A DNA stretch of 64,000 nucleotides from JAIQFL01 sp035295745 (GTDB taxonomy: Bacteria > Acidobacteriota > Terriglobia > Bryobacterales > Bryobacteraceae), in NCBI GenBank assembly GCA_035295745.1, contig DATGIL010000053.1, forward strand, positions 102,001 through 166,000, read 5' to 3'. The notes below the pieces were generated by a model. It did not search any database and had not been told where the DNA came from. It saw nothing but the letters and a program-made list of their open reading frames with translations. Of the stretch, positions 62,201 through 64,000 are shown in pieces. Position 1 is the first letter of the stretch. Each line of letters begins with the position of its first letter. The position numbers were made by a program, and so were the translations under genes.

Positions 62201-62462
62201 CAGTGCGCCGCAGTTCGTAATCGGCACGAGTTCACGGAATCCAGTGCGCGGTCCGGGGCTGCAAGAGGCAGACCTGATGATCGGCAAGACATTCCGGTTC
62301 ACGGAGCGGGTGAATCTGGAATTTCGTGCGGAGGCATTCAACGTGTCGAACACGCCGCCGCTCAACGATCCCAACGGCAGCTTTGGAAGTGCGGCATTCG
62401 GTTCGATCACCAGCGCCGGCAATCCACGGGACTTCGAATTCGTCGCCAAGGTACACTTCTAA
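59265..62462 (+). CDS. TonB-dependent receptor-like outer-membrane protein with carboxypeptidase-regulatory domain
   Basis: The 1065-residue product has a signal peptide (LLLVLLCVSAVCFAQA, cleavage near residue 18), an N-terminal carboxypeptidase-regulatory-like beta-sandwich (about 22-105), a plug region (LPLDGRNFIPLVTLSPGV) and a long beta-barrel ending in FEFVAKVHF. This is the Oar-like arrangement widespread in Acidobacteria. It would bind and import a large substrate or act at the cell surface; the substrate is not readable. An XRE-PBP regulator lies downstream. Confidence 0.9.
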   Translation: MNRLLLVLLCVSAVCFAQAGRTELSGTVLDPSGLPVQKAKVGLENQGTMARYSALSNERGEYHVVGLPVGEYVLTVEQPGFHTYRQSGITLRLADRPSIDVKLEIGQPAQSVDVTAAAPLLQASSGEVSQNVSAQEIVSLPLDGRNFIPLVTLSPGVALPNGQFLPRINGSRPRTNEYLYDGISVLQPEPGQVVYYPIIDGMAEFKLNVNAYSPEYGRSNGGTVMVIGKSGSNEFHGSVFEFFRNEALNARNLFAQPGPNPEFRRNQYGATIGGPIQKNKTFFFADWQGTRLRTGITRFSVVPTLAQRQGIFTQAIFDPLSSPRTQFPGNTVPASRVDPLALQILQHYPLPNVAGANNYVRTATEPDNQDQTDFRVDHYFGEKHRVFGRYTYFHDDDNPVTPLPDGSGSLTSGVIGHALTRGDAVATDYDWVRSATTLNQLRFGYSRRGLDQSSLQDGGSNIPGLPANSFGSVLPIFTVAGFQQIGPTTAANSNFTTSITELVDTFTWVRGRHTIKFGTDIRREALDVLNPPNPTGSFAFTTTGSNNSTVAGSGNALASMLLGQVNAFTIDIQKQVIQPRAHIAEFFVGDDWKVTPRLTLNLGTRYTLNFPSTEVHDQGAVFNLNTQVLQFPHTARELECCDFGPRVGLAYRISDNWAIRSGYGLIYFEQSGITTPFTIPQFPFVQTVGQQSADNVNAAFTLSSGPTVQVSAPNPNSGLGQGVFGVDRNNGSGYSQQWNLTVQRTFLKDWNLEVSYLGSKNTRLGIPDANINQLPSQYLSMGAALLTKVPNPYLGQIPASSSLGAATIAQQQLLRPFPRFTTVALFRDNVGNSDYNAAAAKLEKRLSHGLTINAAFTFSKLIDDASSVFSQTIFTGPVLNSTGAADAYNRHLEKDVSSGDIPRVFALGWVYDIPRVWKISGWQIAGLIRIQSGDAVPVTQATNNNSALGFAVQRPNRIGNPNQFANRSVAEYFNVADFTSAPQFVIGTSSRNPVRGPGLQEADLMIGKTFRFTERVNLEFRAEAFNVSNTPPLNDPNGSFGSAAFGSITSAGNPRDFEFVAKVHF

Positions 62463-62481
62463 GAGCACGCAGACGAAAGGC

Positions 62482-62544
62482 CAGGCTGGACCACTCGTTC
62501 ACGGTCGTGGCTCGGAAGCGCAGTTAGCGCTCGGGCCAGCCTGG
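62482..62544. terminator. Inverted repeat after the receptor gene
   Basis: CCAGGCTGG (62482-62490) and CCAGCCTGG (62536-62544) form perfect 9-bp arms around a 45-nt insert that contains GTGGCTCGGAAGCGCAG and GCGCTCGG. It lies 20 nt after the receptor stop and 18 nt before the regulator start. It may be a terminator, or a member of the GGCTCG repeat family, since no T-tract is present. Confidence 0.4.
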
Positions 62545-62561
62545 GAGCGCCTACGAAACCC

Positions 62562-63686
62562 GTGAAACCGAGTGTCAAAAACCGTCTCGGCGAGATTCGC
62601 AAAAGCCGAGGTATCGGCGCTTCCGAACTGGCCCGCAGCGTCAACGTCAGCCGTCAGACCATCTATGCGATCGAAGGCGGGACGTACGTTCCGAACACCG
62701 AAGTCGCGCTGAATCTGGCACGGCAGTTGGAAGTTACGGTCGAGGAGTTGTTCTCGCTGGACGAGAGCACGCAGAAGTCGCCTGAGACTCTGGCGGTGGA
62801 GGTCCTCAGTTCCGCGACTCCCGCAAAAGGCCAGCCGGTGCGCATCTGCTCGATCGGATCGAAGTGGGTGGCTATTCCGGTGAGCGCATCGCCCTACTAT
62901 CTGCCGGAAGCCGATGGGGTTGTGCAGAAGGCGGGCCGAGCGAACGGGCGCGCTGACCTGGTGGTCTTCGACAAAGAAGAAGCCTCGCAAAAACGCATTG
63001 TGCTGGCGGGCTGCGATCCGGCTACCGGCATTCTGGCGCGCATGGTGGAGCGCATCAGCGGCGTAGAACTAGTGTCAGCGGCCGCGTCGAGCAAGCTCGC
63101 GCTCACCTGGCTTTACGAAGGCAAGGTCCACGTCGCAGGGACGCATCTGGAAGACGCGGAGACTGGAGAGTTCAATCTGCCGTTCATCCGGAAGGAATTT
63201 CCCGACGAGGACTTTCTGGTGGTGACCTTCGCGCGATGGGAGGAAGGGCTGGTGCTCGCGCCGGGAAACCCGGAGGCTATTCGCGGGATTGACGATCTGG
63301 TCCGCAAGAACATCCGGTTTGTGAATCGCGAGGCTGGCTCGGGAAGCCGGGCTCTGTTGGATCAGCGGCTACAGGCGGCCGGTATCGAGCCGGAGAAAGT
63401 GAGCGGCTATGAGCGAATCGCCTATGGCCACCTCGCGGCCGCCTGGTGCGTGCTTTCGCGCGATGCGGATGTGTGCCTGGCAACCCGGTCCGCTGCCCGG
63501 ACTTTCGGGCTGGATTTTGTTCCGCTGCACAGCGAGCGCTACGATCTGGTGATGCGAAGGCGGACAGCCACGCTGCCTTCCACGCAGGCCTTTTTGGACG
63601 TCTTGCAGCGGACGGTGCTGCGGAGGAAGCTCGAAGTATTGGCGGGGTATGACACGTCGGAGACGGGAGAAGTGGTAGAGCAGTAG
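62562..63686 (+). CDS. XRE-type regulator with periplasmic-binding-protein-like domain
   Basis: The 374-residue product has a Cro/C1-type helix-turn-helix (about 8-65; ASELARSVNVSRQTIYAIEGG) and a C-terminal region similar to the PBP-like domain found in some molybdate-linked regulators (REAGSGSRALLDQRLQAAGIEP, near 255-276). It probably binds a small ligand and controls transcription. The start is GTG. No molybdate transport genes are visible here; the coxSLM genes, which need molybdenum, are 18 kb away. Confidence 0.85.
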   Translation: MKPSVKNRLGEIRKSRGIGASELARSVNVSRQTIYAIEGGTYVPNTEVALNLARQLEVTVEELFSLDESTQKSPETLAVEVLSSATPAKGQPVRICSIGSKWVAIPVSASPYYLPEADGVVQKAGRANGRADLVVFDKEEASQKRIVLAGCDPATGILARMVERISGVELVSAAASSKLALTWLYEGKVHVAGTHLEDAETGEFNLPFIRKEFPDEDFLVVTFARWEEGLVLAPGNPEAIRGIDDLVRKNIRFVNREAGSGSRALLDQRLQAAGIEPEKVSGYERIAYGHLAAAWCVLSRDADVCLATRSAARTFGLDFVPLHSERYDLVMRRRTATLPSTQAFLDVLQRTVLRRKLEVLAGYDTSETGEVVEQ

Positions 63687-63730
63687 CTGACGGCCTGTTC
63701 TCGCAAAAGCAATCTCCCAGGGCTTAATCG

Positions 63731-63790
63731 GCGGACACCCGAAGGCGTCGACAGGAGTGTCGACGCGGCAAAGAAGAGTCTTTGCGCCAC
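63731..63790 (+). repeat. Dual-hairpin repeat, copy L
   Basis: Hairpin 1 is of the second stem type, GCGTCGACA/TGTCGACGC, with loop GGAG. Hairpin 2 is GCAAAGA/TCTTTGC with loop AGAG, a compensated base-pair change relative to the other copies. It lies 44 nt after the regulator stop. Confidence 0.9.
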
Positions 63791-63825
63791 GTCTACCACG
63801 AAGCGGTCAGCGATGCGCCCGAAGC

Positions 63826-63989
63826 CCCCAACCCTGATCCCCAACCCCCAAATCCATGACTCCCAACCCCTGACTCCTAACTCCCAACCCTAGCCCCTAA
63901 ACCCCTAGCCCCCAACCCTAATCCCCAACCCCTAATCCCCAACCCCTAATCCCCAGCCCCTAACCCCCAACCCCTAACCCCCAACCCCT
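63826..63989. repeat. Telomere-like heptameric tandem array
   Basis: About 23 imperfect units of a 7-base C-rich motif, chiefly CCCCAAC alternating with CCCTAAT or CCCTAAC, run to within 11 bases of the window end. The minus strand carries many G4 runs and should form G-quadruplexes. It is non-coding and may continue past the window only as the non-repeat sequence CTGCTTTCGAAGC. Confidence 0.9.
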
Positions 63990-64000
63990 GCTTTCGAAGC

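Noticed and set aside
63826..63989. CRISPR array
   Set aside because: Units are 7 bases with no unique spacers, and no cas genes are present.

Overview
The window is GC-rich bacterial chromosomal DNA, most likely from an acidobacterium of the Solibacter/Bryobacter type. That assignment is an inference from gene content: a MacB-FtsX duplicated orphan permease, a VWFA-related secreted protein, an Oar-like carboxypeptidase-regulatory TonB receptor, an ankyrin protein and a Ser/Thr kinase with C-terminal helical repeats. No rRNA, tRNA, phage, IS transposase or CRISPR array was seen. Layout: ankyrin protein; NtrYX-like two-component pair (3.4-5.5 kb and 2.1-3.4 kb) whose regulator lacks the GAFTGA loop; transaldolase followed by E2, E3 and a fused E1 alpha-beta 2-oxoacid dehydrogenase (6.1-12.3 kb); Ser/Thr kinase; divergent dUTPase and a double-domain ThyX (dTMP supply). 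From 17 to 29.4 kb lies a lactate/C4-acid module: malic enzyme divergent from a DctA symporter, then lactate permease, porin, a GlcD-type flavoprotein, a GlcF-type iron-sulfur protein, LutC and a LutB-LutA fusion. Fused AroDE, a tiny Tat-like protein and an amidase follow. Between 32.8 and 37.8 kb, five minus-strand genes joined by 4- to 22-nt overlaps (radical SAM, PP-loop Asn-synthetase-like, full AsnB, glycosyltransferase, acylphosphatase) look like an uncharacterised small-molecule or peptide-modifying operon. Then come a TPR membrane protein, a TonB-C protein, a form II coxSLMG set, a phosphatase, and at 45.9-50.0 kb a fusion of a catalase-like heme domain with a LodA-like quinoprotein oxidase, followed by its LodB-like flavoprotein. 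The rest holds an ECF sigma/DUF4349 anti-sigma pair, the orphan permease, a flippase-like protein, an M13 peptidase, a VWA protein, a TonB-dependent receptor and an XRE-PBP regulator. Across all this lies a family of about 60-bp dual-hairpin repeats (11 full copies, one truncated copy, one decayed copy). Their stems show compensatory changes, all full copies point the same way, one edge often lies within a few bases of a start or stop codon, and two copies sit in frame inside coding sequences. The window ends in a telomere-like heptameric tandem array. The strongest candidates for undescribed biology are the catalase-LodA fusion with LodB, the radical SAM/double Asn-synthetase operon, and the dual-hairpin repeat family.
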